This document shows, piece by piece, positions 8,576 to 17,121 of a DNA stretch of 64,000 nt. Position 1 is the first letter of the stretch. Every line of letters begins with the position of its first letter. Position numbers and translations under genes: made by a program. Source of the DNA: Siccirubricoccus deserti (lineage in GTDB: Bacteria > Pseudomonadota > Alphaproteobacteria > Acetobacterales > Acetobacteraceae); the NCBI RefSeq assembly GCF_014283215.1, contig NZ_JACOMF010000017.1, positions 51,288 to 115,287 of the forward strand, written 5' to 3'. Under the pieces are notes generated by a model. It did not search any database, was not told the DNA's origin, and was given only the letters and a program-made list of their open reading frames with translations.

Positions 8576-9046
8576 ATGCGGCGCCCCACCGAAACCGAAC
8601 GTCACCCGCTCCGTAGCCGATCCGGTCTGGCGGCCACGGAATTCGCGCTGATCGCGCCAATCGCCGCACTGGTGCTGTTCACCGTGATCGATGTCGGCGG
8701 TGCCATGTGGCGTACCACTCGGCTGGAGTACGCCGCGCGGACCGGCGCGCAATACGCCTTCTTCGACCCGCAGGGGTCGGCCGCCATCGCCCAGAAGGTG
8801 CGTGACGCGCTGCCGGGCTGGACGGATGTGACGGTCGAGTCAACCGTCGCCTCCTGCAGCTGCGACGACGGCAGCGCGGCCAATTGCACCACCGGTGTCT
8901 GCGTGGTGAATGGCGTGAGCTTCGCGCCGATCCTCCGGCTCTCGGTCACGGCGACCCAGCCCTTCCGGTTCATTTCGCCGGCGACCGCCGCGCTGTTCCC
9001 GAACCTGGCCGTCCTGCGGGGCAATGTCGAAGTCCGGTTGCACTAG
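8576..9046 (+). CDS. TadE-like minor pseudopilin
   Basis: 156 aa. The N-terminus has the TadE signature SGLAATEFALIAPIAALVLF (about 16-35), the glutamate-containing hydrophobic segment typical of pseudopilins, followed by a small external domain. A cysteine cluster (CSCDDGSAANC and TTGVC) could form disulphides outside the membrane. It begins 5 bases after the TadG-like stop, so the two are likely co-transcribed. It would sit in the inner membrane and assist pilus assembly. Confidence 0.85.
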   Translation: MRRPTETERHPLRSRSGLAATEFALIAPIAALVLFTVIDVGGAMWRTTRLEYAARTGAQYAFFDPQGSAAIAQKVRDALPGWTDVTVESTVASCSCDDGSAANCTTGVCVVNGVSFAPILRLSVTATQPFRFISPATAALFPNLAVLRGNVEVRLH

Positions 9047-9103
9047 GCCATGAACCCGGGCACCCGGTTACGCCGCTCCGCATCGGTGGTCGGCCTGGCG
9101 CCG

Positions 9104-9628
9104 TCAGTGGAACATGCCCTGGGTGGTTTCCTCGACGGGCCGGTTGTTGGCGCCGAAGTAGGGCAGCGCGAAGGTGAAGGGATAGCGCACCGTGATGGTG
9201 ACGGTGGTGACCCCGTTCGTGGTCGTGCAATTCGCCATCGCCACCGTCAGCACGGCGGTGTCCAGGAACGGCGTCCTCGCGCCGTCCACGGCCAGCGCGC
9301 CGCTGAGGTTGGTACAGGGCGGGTTGCCGGCGTTCATGTTCTGGCTGCCGCGCAGGGTTGCCGTCCGTGCCGCTTCCGCCGCGACCGTACGGACGGACTC
9401 CAGGGTGAGCAGGTAGCGGCTGAGCTCGATGGTGCCCAGCAGCAGCATCATGAGCGGGCCGCCGATGAGGGCGAATTCAGCGGTCGTGGCGCCGCGGCGC
9501 CCCACCACCGGCAGGCGAAGGCCGAGGCGCATCAGACCGTCCAGGATCGGCATCATACGGCCTGCTTCGCTGCGGCCTTGAGCCGGCTGTGGCACCGTGG
9601 CCAGGTTTGGCGCGAGCTTTGGCGGCAT
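9104..9628 (-). CDS. tadE: Second TadE-like protein, in reverse orientation
   Basis: 174 aa on the minus strand, inside an otherwise plus-strand Tad locus. GATTAEFALIGGPLMMLLLG (about 46-65) is the TadE hydrophobic segment with its conserved Glu. The external part carries two cysteines (NPPC and NCTT). The start at 9628 is taken because GGGAGA lies about 9 bases upstream; an ATG pair at 9556 would give 150 aa, closer to family size. It converges on the plus-strand TadE-like gene, with a 57-base gap, and diverges from flp, so it needs its own promoter in the 9629-9923 gap. Confidence 0.85.
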   Translation of the reverse strand: MPPKLAPNLATVPQPAQGRSEAGRMMPILDGLMRLGLRLPVVGRRGATTAEFALIGGPLMMLLLGTIELSRYLLTLESVRTVAAEAARTATLRGSQNMNAGNPPCTNLSGALAVDGARTPFLDTAVLTVAMANCTTTNGVTTVTITVRYPFTFALPYFGANNRPVEETTQGMFH

Positions 9629-9923
9629 CGCAAAGGGTCTCCCGGGGGCAGTGGTCGATGCGCAGATGGCTGAGATACCCCTTAAGGTAGAACATCAGGA
9701 GACAGAATAAACGTTTTGCGTGCAGAATGTGGTGGCACAAGTCAAAAAATCGTGACCAAATGGCCCTCGTCATCAAATCTCAGGTTGATGCCAAACCAAC
9801 CAATCGTTTAGGTTGTGTCTAGCAGCCGATCAGAAACTCCTGGTGTGCTGCTGGGCCTCTCCGGTCGCGTAAGCCGTGTGCCGGGATTGCTCACCTTCAA
9901 CGACCAGTGCAGGACCCAAGTTC
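9629..9923. promoter_or_regulatory. Divergent promoter region between tadE and flp
   Basis: A 295-base, noticeably A+T-richer gap (especially 9680-9815) between two divergent genes, so it should hold the promoters for the inverted tadE and for flp, usually the most strongly expressed gene of a Tad locus. No consensus promoter could be assigned with confidence, and no further coding sequence is evident. Confidence 0.5.
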
Positions 9924-10121
9924 ATGATCCATCCTCTGCTCCCCGTTTCGGTTGCCGTTCTCCGTACCGCCCTGAAGAACCGCGAGGGCGTGACCGCCGC
10001 CGAGTACGCCATCATGGCGGTTGCCCTCGTCGCTGCTGTCAGCGCCGCCATCGCCACCTTCGGCCCTATGCTTAAAAACGCGCTTCAAGGCATTAGCTTC
10101 ACCGCCCCCACCACCGGCTGA
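9924..10121 (+). CDS. flp: Flp type IVb pilin
   Basis: 65 aa prepilin, the main structural subunit of the Tad pilus. The sequence REGVTAAEYAIMAVALVAA shows the class IVb processing site: cleavage after Gly22, leaving a mature N-terminus with Glu at position 5 followed by Tyr. The hydrophobic helix spans about 28-48. AGGA lies about 10 bases before the chosen ATG; longer in-frame starts upstream would add a tail atypical of Flp. The prepilin peptidase gene follows 80 bases later. Confidence 0.95.
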   Translation: MIHPLLPVSVAVLRTALKNREGVTAAEYAIMAVALVAAVSAAIATFGPMLKNALQGISFTAPTTG

Positions 10122-10201
10122 TCGCCCGCTCCCGGCCTGCCCGCGGCCGCGGGCAGGCCAGACTGCCCTTCCCTCGCCGTGCCGAAGGACAAGGATCCGC
10201 C

Positions 10202-10702
10202 GTGCTTCTGGTGACGATGAAGGCCACAATCGCCACCCTGCTTCTTCTCGCCGCCTGGCGCGACGTCGTGTCGCGCATCATCCCCAATCGGATTCCCCTG
10301 CTGGTCGCCGCCCTCGGCCTCGCGCTCCGCTCCGCCGCCGGCACCACCCCGCTCCTGCTCTCCACCGCCACCGCGCTGCTGCTCTTCGCCGCGCTCCTCC
10401 TGCTGGTGATCCGCGGCTGGCTCGGCGGCGGCGATGCGAAGCTGGCCGCCGCCATCGCCATCGGCCTGCCGCCCGCCGTGACCTGGGATTTCGTGAATGC
10501 GACGGTGCTGGCCGGCGGCCTCCTCGGCCTCGGCTACCTCGCCGGCCCGCGCTTCGCCCCCCGCCTCCGCCCGACCGGCGCCAGCCGGCCCGCCGCCCGC
10601 ATCCTGGCGATCGAGGCCCGCCGCCTCCGCCGCGGCGGCCCCCTGCCCTATGGCGTCGCCATTGCCGTCGGCGGCATCCTCATCCTTCTCGCGGGGTCCT
10701 GA
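10202..10702 (+). CDS. cpaA: Prepilin peptidase CpaA/TadV
   Basis: 166 aa integral membrane aspartic protease that cleaves Flp and the TadE-type pseudopilins. The two catalytic aspartates are Asp21 (WRDVVSRIIPN) and Asp78 (GGGDAKL). Several hydrophobic helices fill the chain, as in the short A24-type CpaA family. GTG start with AAGGA at 10191-10195, 6 bases upstream. It is followed by cpaB 3 bases after its stop. Confidence 0.92.
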   Translation: MLLVTMKATIATLLLLAAWRDVVSRIIPNRIPLLVAALGLALRSAAGTTPLLLSTATALLLFAALLLLVIRGWLGGGDAKLAAAIAIGLPPAVTWDFVNATVLAGGLLGLGYLAGPRFAPRLRPTGASRPAARILAIEARRLRRGGPLPYGVAIAVGGILILLAGS

Positions 10703-10705
10703 GCC

Positions 10706-11560
10706 ATGGTCCTCCGCATCCTGGTCATTGCCTCCCTGGTGCTGAGCGCCTTCGGCCTCGGCGTGCTCGGCTGGCAGTTGCTGCAACCGCCTGAGGTGAT
10801 CGTCGCGGCCGTGGCGCCGCCGCCCCCGCCGCCCGCCCGTGCCCGGATCATCATCGCCGCGCGGGCGCTGCCGGCCGGCACGCTGCTGAAGGACGAGGAT
10901 TTCGCCACCCGCGAAATGCCGCCGCAGGAAATCCCGGACGGCGCCATCATCGCCGGCGAGGAAGGCCGCATGGAACTCCGCGGCGCCCTGCTGCGCCGCT
11001 ACCTCGATGCCGGTGCCATCCCGCAGCGGGAGGACATGCTGCGGCCGCGCGACCGCGGCTTCCTCGCCGCCGTGCTCCGCCCCGGCACCCGGGCCATCGC
11101 GGTGGGCGTCGACGTCGTCACCGGCGCGGCCGGGCTGATCTGGCCCGGCGACCAGGTGGATCTCATTCTGACCCAGGAACTCGGGGTCGCCGACGCGCCC
11201 CTGGCCCGCCGGGTGATCGGCGAGACGGTGCTGACCGGCGCCCGGGTCATCGCGGTCGACCAGCAGCTCACCCGCGGTGCCAACCCGACGGATGCGAACA
11301 CCGACCGGGTCGCCCGGACGGTGACCCTGGAGGTCACCGCCGACCAGGCGGAACGGGTCGCCGTCGCCACCCGGCTGGGCCGCATCGCCCTGACGGTGCG
11401 GGCCATCGACCGGCTGGAGACGGAGCTGGACCTGGCCATCAACGGCACCGCGGTGTTCGGCGCGGATGTGTCGCCGGCCCTGGCCCGCTCCGCCCTCTCC
11501 CAGGGCGCCCGGATGCGGGTGATCCAGGGCGATGAGAAGCAGGAAGTAACCTTTCGCTAA
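10706..11560 (+). CDS. cpaB: Flp pilus assembly protein CpaB/RcpC
   Basis: 284 aa. One N-terminal membrane helix (residues 1-26), a short Pro-rich linker (APPPPPPARAR), then an SAF domain (ARALPAGTLLKDEDF) and the RcpC/CpaB domain (TRAIAVGVDVVTGAAGLIWPGDQVDLIL). It works in the periplasm with the CpaC secretin. It directly follows cpaA and precedes cpaC in the same transcription unit. Confidence 0.92.
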   Translation: MVLRILVIASLVLSAFGLGVLGWQLLQPPEVIVAAVAPPPPPPARARIIIAARALPAGTLLKDEDFATREMPPQEIPDGAIIAGEEGRMELRGALLRRYLDAGAIPQREDMLRPRDRGFLAAVLRPGTRAIAVGVDVVTGAAGLIWPGDQVDLILTQELGVADAPLARRVIGETVLTGARVIAVDQQLTRGANPTDANTDRVARTVTLEVTADQAERVAVATRLGRIALTVRAIDRLETELDLAINGTAVFGADVSPALARSALSQGARMRVIQGDEKQEVTFR

Positions 11561-11584
11561 GTAATGCCCACTAGGACCCGCCCA

Positions 11585-13177
11585 ATGTTCACTGGCATCC
11601 GCATCTGTCCGGCGGTCCTGGCACTTGGCGTTGCGCTGCTGGCGGGCACGGCCTCGGCGCAGGCACCGCCCTCCCCCGGCGGGGCGGCGGCCTGGCCGCC
11701 AAGCCTGGCTGACGCAAGGCGCGCGGCGCCATCCGTGCTCGCCCAGGCCCTCCGGCCCACCCCTGCCGAGCCATCAACGCCGTCCGCCGCGCCGCGCCCG
11801 GCGGCCCAGCCCGCCCCGTTGCCGATCTCGGTTCTGCTGCAGGTCGGCGCCGGCCGGCTGCTGCAACTGCCGCAGCCGGCCCTCACCGTGCTGGCGGCGG
11901 ATCCGCGCATCGCCCGGGTGCAGCCCGCCTCCCCCACCAGCCTCTTCGTCATGGCGGTCGGCACCGGTCGCACCACGGTGATCGCCACCGCCGAGGATGG
12001 CACGCCGGTGGCGGAATACGACATCACCGTACAGCCCGGCCCTGGCGCCGCGCCCCCCACAGGAGGGGCCGCGGCGGGTGCGGCAGCAATGGCACCCGCC
12101 GCGCCCAGCGCCGCCGCGGTGCAGAGCATGATCCGCCGCCTGGTGCGTGGCGCCGAGCGGCTGACGGTGACGGCCGCCGGCCCACGCACCCTGGTGCTGG
12201 GCGGCGAGCTGCCCGCCGCCGCCGACGCCCAGCGCGCCGAGACCATCGCCCGCACCTATGGCGGCGAGGACCGGGAGGTGGTGAACAACATCACCCTGCT
12301 CTCCTCGATCCAGGTGAATCTGCGGGTCCGGGTGGCGGAGATCTCCCGCCAGGTCACCCGGGAACTGGGCTTCAACTGGGACGCCCTGGCGAATGACGGC
12401 GGCGGCCTGCTGATCGGCATCACCACCGCGGGGGCCACCGGCACGCTGGCCTCGCGGCTCGCCCGGACTGCCACCACGCGGGCGGCCCCGGGCGGCTTCG
12501 ACATCAACGCGGTGGTCGATGCGCTGGCCTCCGACCAGCTCATCAGCATCCTGGCGGAGCCGAACCTCACGGCGCAATCGGGGGAGGTCGCCAGCTTCCT
12601 CGCCGGCGGCGAATTCCCGGTGCCCATCGCCGCCAGCCCGGTCAGCAACAGCATCACCATCGATTACAAGCAGTTCGGCGTCAGCTTGGCCTTCGTGCCC
12701 ACGGTGCTGGGACCGGACCGGCTGAACCTGCGGGTCCGGCCGGAGGTGAGCGAGCTGTCGGACAATGGCGCAATCACCATGCCGCTCGCCAGCGGCGTGG
12801 TGCGCATCCCGGCGCTCAGCGTCCGCCGCGCCGAGACCACCGTGGAGCTCGGCAGCGGCCAGAGCTTCGCCATCGCCGGCCTGCTCCAGCGCGGCAACAC
12901 CATGGCCAACAGCGGCGTCAACGGGCTGCGCGACATCCCGGTGCTCGGGGCGCTGTTCGGCTCCGACCGCTACCGCCGCAACGAGACCGAGCTGGTGATC
13001 ATCATCACCCCTTATCTGGTGCGGCCGGTGTCCGACCCGCAGGCGCTGGCGGCGCCGACCGACGGCTTCCGCCCTGCCACCGATCTCGACCGCATCCTGT
13101 TCCGCCGGCAGCTCGCCCGCGGCTTGCCGGGCCGGTCGTTCCGGTCCGGCGTCGATGCCGGATTCATCCTCGAATGA
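11585..13177 (+). CDS. cpaC: Outer-membrane secretin CpaC/RcpA
   Basis: About 530 aa. The signal peptide MFTGIRICPAVLALGVALLA ends near ASAQA. An Ala/Pro-rich segment and an N-terminal BON-like/N0 region (LLQVGAGRLLQLPQPALTVL) precede the secretin domain, which includes ILAEPNLTAQSG, FLAGGEFPVP, VELGSGQSFAIAGLLQ and the C-terminal ELVIIITPYLVRP. It forms the pilus exit channel. The ATG at 11585 is preferred over 11564 because AGGA lies 8 bases upstream and the signal peptide then starts correctly. Its stop overlaps the cpaD-like ATG. Confidence 0.93.
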   Translation: MFTGIRICPAVLALGVALLAGTASAQAPPSPGGAAAWPPSLADARRAAPSVLAQALRPTPAEPSTPSAAPRPAAQPAPLPISVLLQVGAGRLLQLPQPALTVLAADPRIARVQPASPTSLFVMAVGTGRTTVIATAEDGTPVAEYDITVQPGPGAAPPTGGAAAGAAAMAPAAPSAAAVQSMIRRLVRGAERLTVTAAGPRTLVLGGELPAAADAQRAETIARTYGGEDREVVNNITLLSSIQVNLRVRVAEISRQVTRELGFNWDALANDGGGLLIGITTAGATGTLASRLARTATTRAAPGGFDINAVVDALASDQLISILAEPNLTAQSGEVASFLAGGEFPVPIAASPVSNSITIDYKQFGVSLAFVPTVLGPDRLNLRVRPEVSELSDNGAITMPLASGVVRIPALSVRRAETTVELGSGQSFAIAGLLQRGNTMANSGVNGLRDIPVLGALFGSDRYRRNETELVIIITPYLVRPVSDPQALAAPTDGFRPATDLDRILFRRQLARGLPGRSFRSGVDAGFILE

Positions 13178-13500
13178 GGCCCGCAGCAATGGCCATCCCA
13201 CCGCGCCTGCTCCGGGCGCCCATCCTGGCCGCTGTCCTGCTGCTCGCCGGCTGCGATCATGAGCGGCCCGGCACCTGGCGGGCAACCGGGGTGAATGACG
13301 CGAACCTCGCCACCATGCTGGCGCATCCGGGCCATGCGGTGCGCGGCGTCGGCGCAGCGACTGACCGCGCCCAGCCGGCCAGCGCGGCGATCCGGCAACT
13401 CGAGCGGGGCCGCCGCCCGTCCCTGCCGGACAGCCGCGCCTCGACGGTGGGCAACATCTCCATCACGCCGCCGACTCAGGATTCCAGCAATGGGCAATGA
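13174..13500 (+). CDS. cpaD: Very short CpaD-like pilus lipoprotein
   Basis: 108 aa. The ATG overlaps the cpaC stop (ATGA at 13174-13177). There is a lipoprotein signal with lipobox LLLAGC (Cys27). The segment VNDANLATMLAHPGHAVRG resembles the conserved C-terminal part of CpaD, whose usual length is near 200 aa. The N-terminal half of CpaD seems absent, so this is a minimal or reduced form held at the standard cpaC-cpaE position. Assignment rests on position, the lipobox and that one motif. It may help target or stabilise the secretin. Confidence 0.6.
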   Translation: MRPAAMAIPPRLLRAPILAAVLLLAGCDHERPGTWRATGVNDANLATMLAHPGHAVRGVGAATDRAQPASAAIRQLERGRRPSLPDSRASTVGNISITPPTQDSSNGQ

Positions 13501-13566
13501 TCCGAACCGGAGCGACCCGCCACCCCGCCGGGCCAGGCGCCGCCCGGTCCCGGTCGGGAGGCAGCC

Positions 13567-14802
13567 ATGTCCGCTCAGCTAGCGCGCGAGATGCCGGATG
13601 CCGACCGCGGCGCGGTGCGGCCGGCCGGCGACCGCGCCACCCTGCTCGGCTTCGTCGCTGACGAGGCCAGCGAGGCGGCGCTGCGCGGCGGCCTGCCCGG
13701 CCTGTTCGGCGAGGCCCAGCTGCGGCGCGGCGATGTCCGCACCGCCACCCGGGCGCTTGAGCGGGAGCCCACCCCGGGCATCCTGCTGATCGACATCGCC
13801 GGCGTCGCCGATCCGGTCCGCGCGCTGGAGGCGTTGGCCGCGGTCTGCACCCCGGATGTCCAGGTCCTGGTCATCGGGGACCAGGCCGACATCGCCCTCT
13901 ACCGCCGGCTGACGCGGGAACTCGGGGTCGCCGAATACCTCCACAAGCCGCTGACCCGGGACATGGTGGCGCGGCTGTTCGGTCCGCACCTGGCGGGCCA
14001 GGCCAGCGCCGCCGAGGCGACCGGCCGTGGCAGCCAAGTGGTCGCGGTCTGCGGCGCGCGGGGCGGCTGCGGCGCCACCACCGTCGCGGTCAACCTCGCG
14101 GTCCAGCTCTCGGAGGCCAGCCGCGGCCATGTCGCGCTGCTCGACCTGCACCTGCGCGGCGGCACCGCCGGGTTGATGCTCGGCGTCCGCCCCGGCACCG
14201 GCCTTCGCGTCGCGCTGGAGCAGCCGGACCGGGTGGATGCGCTGTTCCTTGAGCGTGCCGGCATCCCGATCGATGACCGGCTGCGGCTGGTCGCGGCCGA
14301 GGAGCCGATGGACAGCCTGCCGCAGCCGGCCGAGGTGGGCGTGCAGCGGGTACTGGAGATGCTGCGCCAGCGCTTCAACTTCATCGTTGTCGACCTGCCG
14401 ATGCCGCCCGGCCCGGCCGAGCGCGCCGTTCTGGCCGCGGCGCGGCACTGCGTGCTGGTGCTGGGACCGGACATCGCCGGCATCCGCGACACGCTGGCAC
14501 TGCGCAAGCTGCTCGGCACCTCGGGCAGCTCACGCGCCACCATCGTGCTGAACCGGGCGGGCCTGCCGGGCAGCCTCAAGCCGAAACTGATCGAGGAAGG
14601 GCTCGGCGCGCCGCCGGACGTGACCATCCCCGACCTGCCGCGGCACCTGCCGCGCGCCGCCAACCTCGGCCGCCCGGCGTCGCGGGAGACGCCGGCGCTG
14701 CGCCGCGCCATGGCGCCGCTGCTGCAGGAAATCGCCACGGTGCCGGTCGCCGGGGCCAAGGCATCGCTGCTCGGCCGGCTGTTCGGCAGGGGCCGCGCAT
14801 GA
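13567..14802 (+). CDS. cpaE: CpaE/TadZ pilus localisation ATPase-like protein, degenerate P-loop
   Basis: 411 aa, receiver-like N-terminus (about 25-140) followed by a MinD/ParA-fold domain. The TadZ/CpaE family places the pilus machine in the cell. The deviant Walker A, normally KGGxGKTT, reads ARGGCGATT (164-172): both lysines are replaced, Arg165 and Ala170. Other CpaE proteins are known to lose the second Lys; loss of both suggests weak or no ATP hydrolysis. LLDLHLRGG and VVDLPMPPG mark the remaining nucleotide-site strands. GGGAGG lies just upstream of the ATG. Its stop overlaps the cpaF start. Confidence 0.9.
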   Translation: MSAQLAREMPDADRGAVRPAGDRATLLGFVADEASEAALRGGLPGLFGEAQLRRGDVRTATRALEREPTPGILLIDIAGVADPVRALEALAAVCTPDVQVLVIGDQADIALYRRLTRELGVAEYLHKPLTRDMVARLFGPHLAGQASAAEATGRGSQVVAVCGARGGCGATTVAVNLAVQLSEASRGHVALLDLHLRGGTAGLMLGVRPGTGLRVALEQPDRVDALFLERAGIPIDDRLRLVAAEEPMDSLPQPAEVGVQRVLEMLRQRFNFIVVDLPMPPGPAERAVLAAARHCVLVLGPDIAGIRDTLALRKLLGTSGSSRATIVLNRAGLPGSLKPKLIEEGLGAPPDVTIPDLPRHLPRAANLGRPASRETPALRRAMAPLLQEIATVPVAGAKASLLGRLFGRGRA

Positions 14803-16163
14803 ACCGCGCCTTCGGCCGGCGGGCGGAGGTGGTGGCCGATGCGGCGGCGGAACCGCCGGTGCCGGCGCCGGCGGCGCCGCCTCTCCGGCCCGCCGCCGCC
14901 GCCACCGCGGCCGAGCGCATCCGTCGGCTGCGCCTGCAGGTCATGGAGCGGGTGGACCCGGTGGTCGCGGCCGAGCTGGCGGCGCCGGTGCTGCGCGCCC
15001 AGCTCGAATCTCTGGTGCATGAGATCGCCAACCGCGAGCGGATCGAGATCTCAGCCCGCGAGCAGGCCACGATCGCCGAGGAGCTGGCCGACGACATGGT
15101 CGGCTACGGGCCGCTGGAGCCGCTGCTGCAGGATGACAGCATCAGCGACATCATGGTGAACGGCCCGGACCGGGTGTTCGTCGAGGTGCGCGGCCGGGTG
15201 AAGCTGACCTCCGTCCGCTTCCGCAGCGCCGCGCAGCTGGCGACCATTGCCCAGAAAATGGCCGCTTCGGTCGGCCGCCGGGTCGATGAGAGCAGCCCGC
15301 TGGTCGATTGCCGGCTGCCCGACGGCAGCCGCGTCAACGTGGTGTTCCCGCCGCTGGCGATCGACGGCGCCTGCATCTCCATCCGCAAATTCGCCAAGCG
15401 GAAGGTGGATCTCCAGGCGCTGGCGGCAGGCGGGTCAATGTCGCCGTCGGTCGCGCGGGTGCTGGAGATCGCCGCCCGCTGCCGGCTCAACGTGGTGATC
15501 TCCGGCGGGACCGGCTCCGGCAAGACCACCATGATGAATGCCATGAGCCAGATGATCGACCATGGCGAGCGGATCGTCACCATCGAGGATGCCGCCGAGC
15601 TGCAATTGCAACAGCCGCATGTGGTGCGGCTGGAGACACGGCCGGTGAACCTTGAGGGCCGCGGCGAGATCACCCAGCGCGACCTGATCCGCAACGCGCT
15701 CAGGATGCGGCCGGACCGCATCATCGTCGGCGAGGTCCGCGGCGCCGAGGCCTTCGACATGCTGCAGGCGATGAATACTGGCCACGACGGCTCCTACTGC
15801 ACCGTCCACGCCAACACCACGCGCGACGCCCTCACCCGCATCGAGAACATGGTGCAGATGGGGCAGTCGAGCCTGCCAAGCCGGGCGATCCGGACGCAGA
15901 TCGCCGGCGCGGTCGATCTCATCGTCCAAGTCGCCCGGATGCGGGACGGTGGCCGCCGCGTCCTCCAGGTCTCGGAGGTCGTCGGCCTCGAGGGCGAAGT
16001 GGTGACGATGAACGAGGTCTTCCAGTTCGAGTACGAGGGCGAGGACCAGACCGGCCGCCTCCGAGGCCGCTGGACCACACCCGGCATCCGCCCCGGCTTC
16101 TACGACCGGCTGGAGTATTTCGGCCTTGGCGAGGCGTGGATGAACGCGCTGCGCGAGGCCTGA
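14799..16163 (+). CDS. cpaF: Tad pilus motor ATPase CpaF/TadA
   Basis: 454 aa cytoplasmic secretion ATPase (type II/IV secretion VirB11-like family) powering pilus assembly. Walker A GGTGSGKTT with Lys242, the Asp-box region RPDRIIVGEVRGAEAFDMLQ and the histidine box GSYCTVHAN are all present, as is the N-terminal DISDIMVNG-type motif (SISDIMVNGPDRVFVE). The start overlaps the cpaE stop (ATGA). tadB follows one base after its stop. Confidence 0.95.
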   Translation: MNRAFGRRAEVVADAAAEPPVPAPAAPPLRPAAAATAAERIRRLRLQVMERVDPVVAAELAAPVLRAQLESLVHEIANRERIEISAREQATIAEELADDMVGYGPLEPLLQDDSISDIMVNGPDRVFVEVRGRVKLTSVRFRSAAQLATIAQKMAASVGRRVDESSPLVDCRLPDGSRVNVVFPPLAIDGACISIRKFAKRKVDLQALAAGGSMSPSVARVLEIAARCRLNVVISGGTGSGKTTMMNAMSQMIDHGERIVTIEDAAELQLQQPHVVRLETRPVNLEGRGEITQRDLIRNALRMRPDRIIVGEVRGAEAFDMLQAMNTGHDGSYCTVHANTTRDALTRIENMVQMGQSSLPSRAIRTQIAGAVDLIVQVARMRDGGRRVLQVSEVVGLEGEVVTMNEVFQFEYEGEDQTGRLRGRWTTPGIRPGFYDRLEYFGLGEAWMNALREA

Positions 16164-16164
16164 G

Positions 16165-17121
16165 ATGCGGACCGGCCTGCTCCTCATCGCCGCGCTCGTC
16201 CTCATGCTGGGCATGGCGCTCGGGGCGATCGCGCTGGTCCGGGGCGGCTCCGGCCGGCTGCTGCGGGAGCGGGTCCGCGGCATCTCCGCGGCGCCGGCGG
16301 CGGCCAGCGCCACCGTGCTGCCCAGCATCCGGGTCGAGAACTCGACACACGGCGCGCTCTCGCTCCGGCTCTTCCGCTTCCTCCGCTTCAATCCGGACAT
16401 CCCGCAGGAGCAGATCATCGCCTGGCCGTTGGTTGCCCTGTTCGGCCTGGTGGTCGCGGGCGTTGCCGCCATGACCGGCAGCAACCTGCTCGGCCGGATA
16501 CCGGCGTTACTGGCTGCCCCGGCGGCCGGGCTGCTGGCCTGCCGCGCGGTGTTCAGCTGGCAGCATGCCCGCTACTGCCATGCGGTGTTCGAGCAGATCC
16601 CGGACGCGCTTGGCCTTATCATCCGCTCGATCCGCGCCGGGCTGCCGCTGGCCGAGGCGCTGCGCGCGGTCAGCCGCGACATCGCCTCCCCCACCCGCGA
16701 GGAATTCGCCCGGGTGGTCGGCGACATGGTGATCGGCCGGCCGATCGAGGTCGCGCTGTTCCGCCTGCATGACCGCACCGGCCTCACCGAATACGCCTTC
16801 CTGGCGGTCACCCTCGGCCTGCAGGCGCAGACCGGCGGCAGCCTGGCGGAGACGCTGGAGAATCTGGTGGATACGGTGCGCAAGCGGGTCGCCATGGTCA
16901 AGCGCGCCAGCGCCCTGGCCGGCGAGGCGAAGGCGCAGGCCGGATTGCTGGCGGTGCTGCCCTTCGTCGCGGCGGTGCTGATGGCAGCGAGTCAGCCCTT
17001 CTACATCCGCACATTCACCGAAAACCCGGCCGGCCAGCGCATGGCGCTGGTCGGCCTCGGCCTGATGCTGATGGGCCTGCTTACCATCCGCTGGCTGATC
17101 CGCCGGGCCAGCCGCGATTGA
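16165..17121 (+). CDS. tadB: Tad pilus inner-membrane platform protein TadB
   Basis: 318 aa with N-terminal membrane helix, a second hydrophobic region at about 90-130, a type II secretion system F domain (about 145-270, containing GLIIRSIRAGLPLAEALRA and QTGGSLAETLENL) and two C-terminal helices. It forms the membrane platform with TadC on which the CpaF motor acts. The stop overlaps the TTG start of tadC. Confidence 0.93.
   Translation: MRTGLLLIAALVLMLGMALGAIALVRGGSGRLLRERVRGISAAPAAASATVLPSIRVENSTHGALSLRLFRFLRFNPDIPQEQIIAWPLVALFGLVVAGVAAMTGSNLLGRIPALLAAPAAGLLACRAVFSWQHARYCHAVFEQIPDALGLIIRSIRAGLPLAEALRAVSRDIASPTREEFARVVGDMVIGRPIEVALFRLHDRTGLTEYAFLAVTLGLQAQTGGSLAETLENLVDTVRKRVAMVKRASALAGEAKAQAGLLAVLPFVAAVLMAASQPFYIRTFTENPAGQRMALVGLGLMLMGLLTIRWLIRRASRD

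Noticed and set aside
13490..13582. Small open frame between cpaD and cpaE
   Set aside because: Arg/Pro-rich, overlaps both genes and has no ribosome site.
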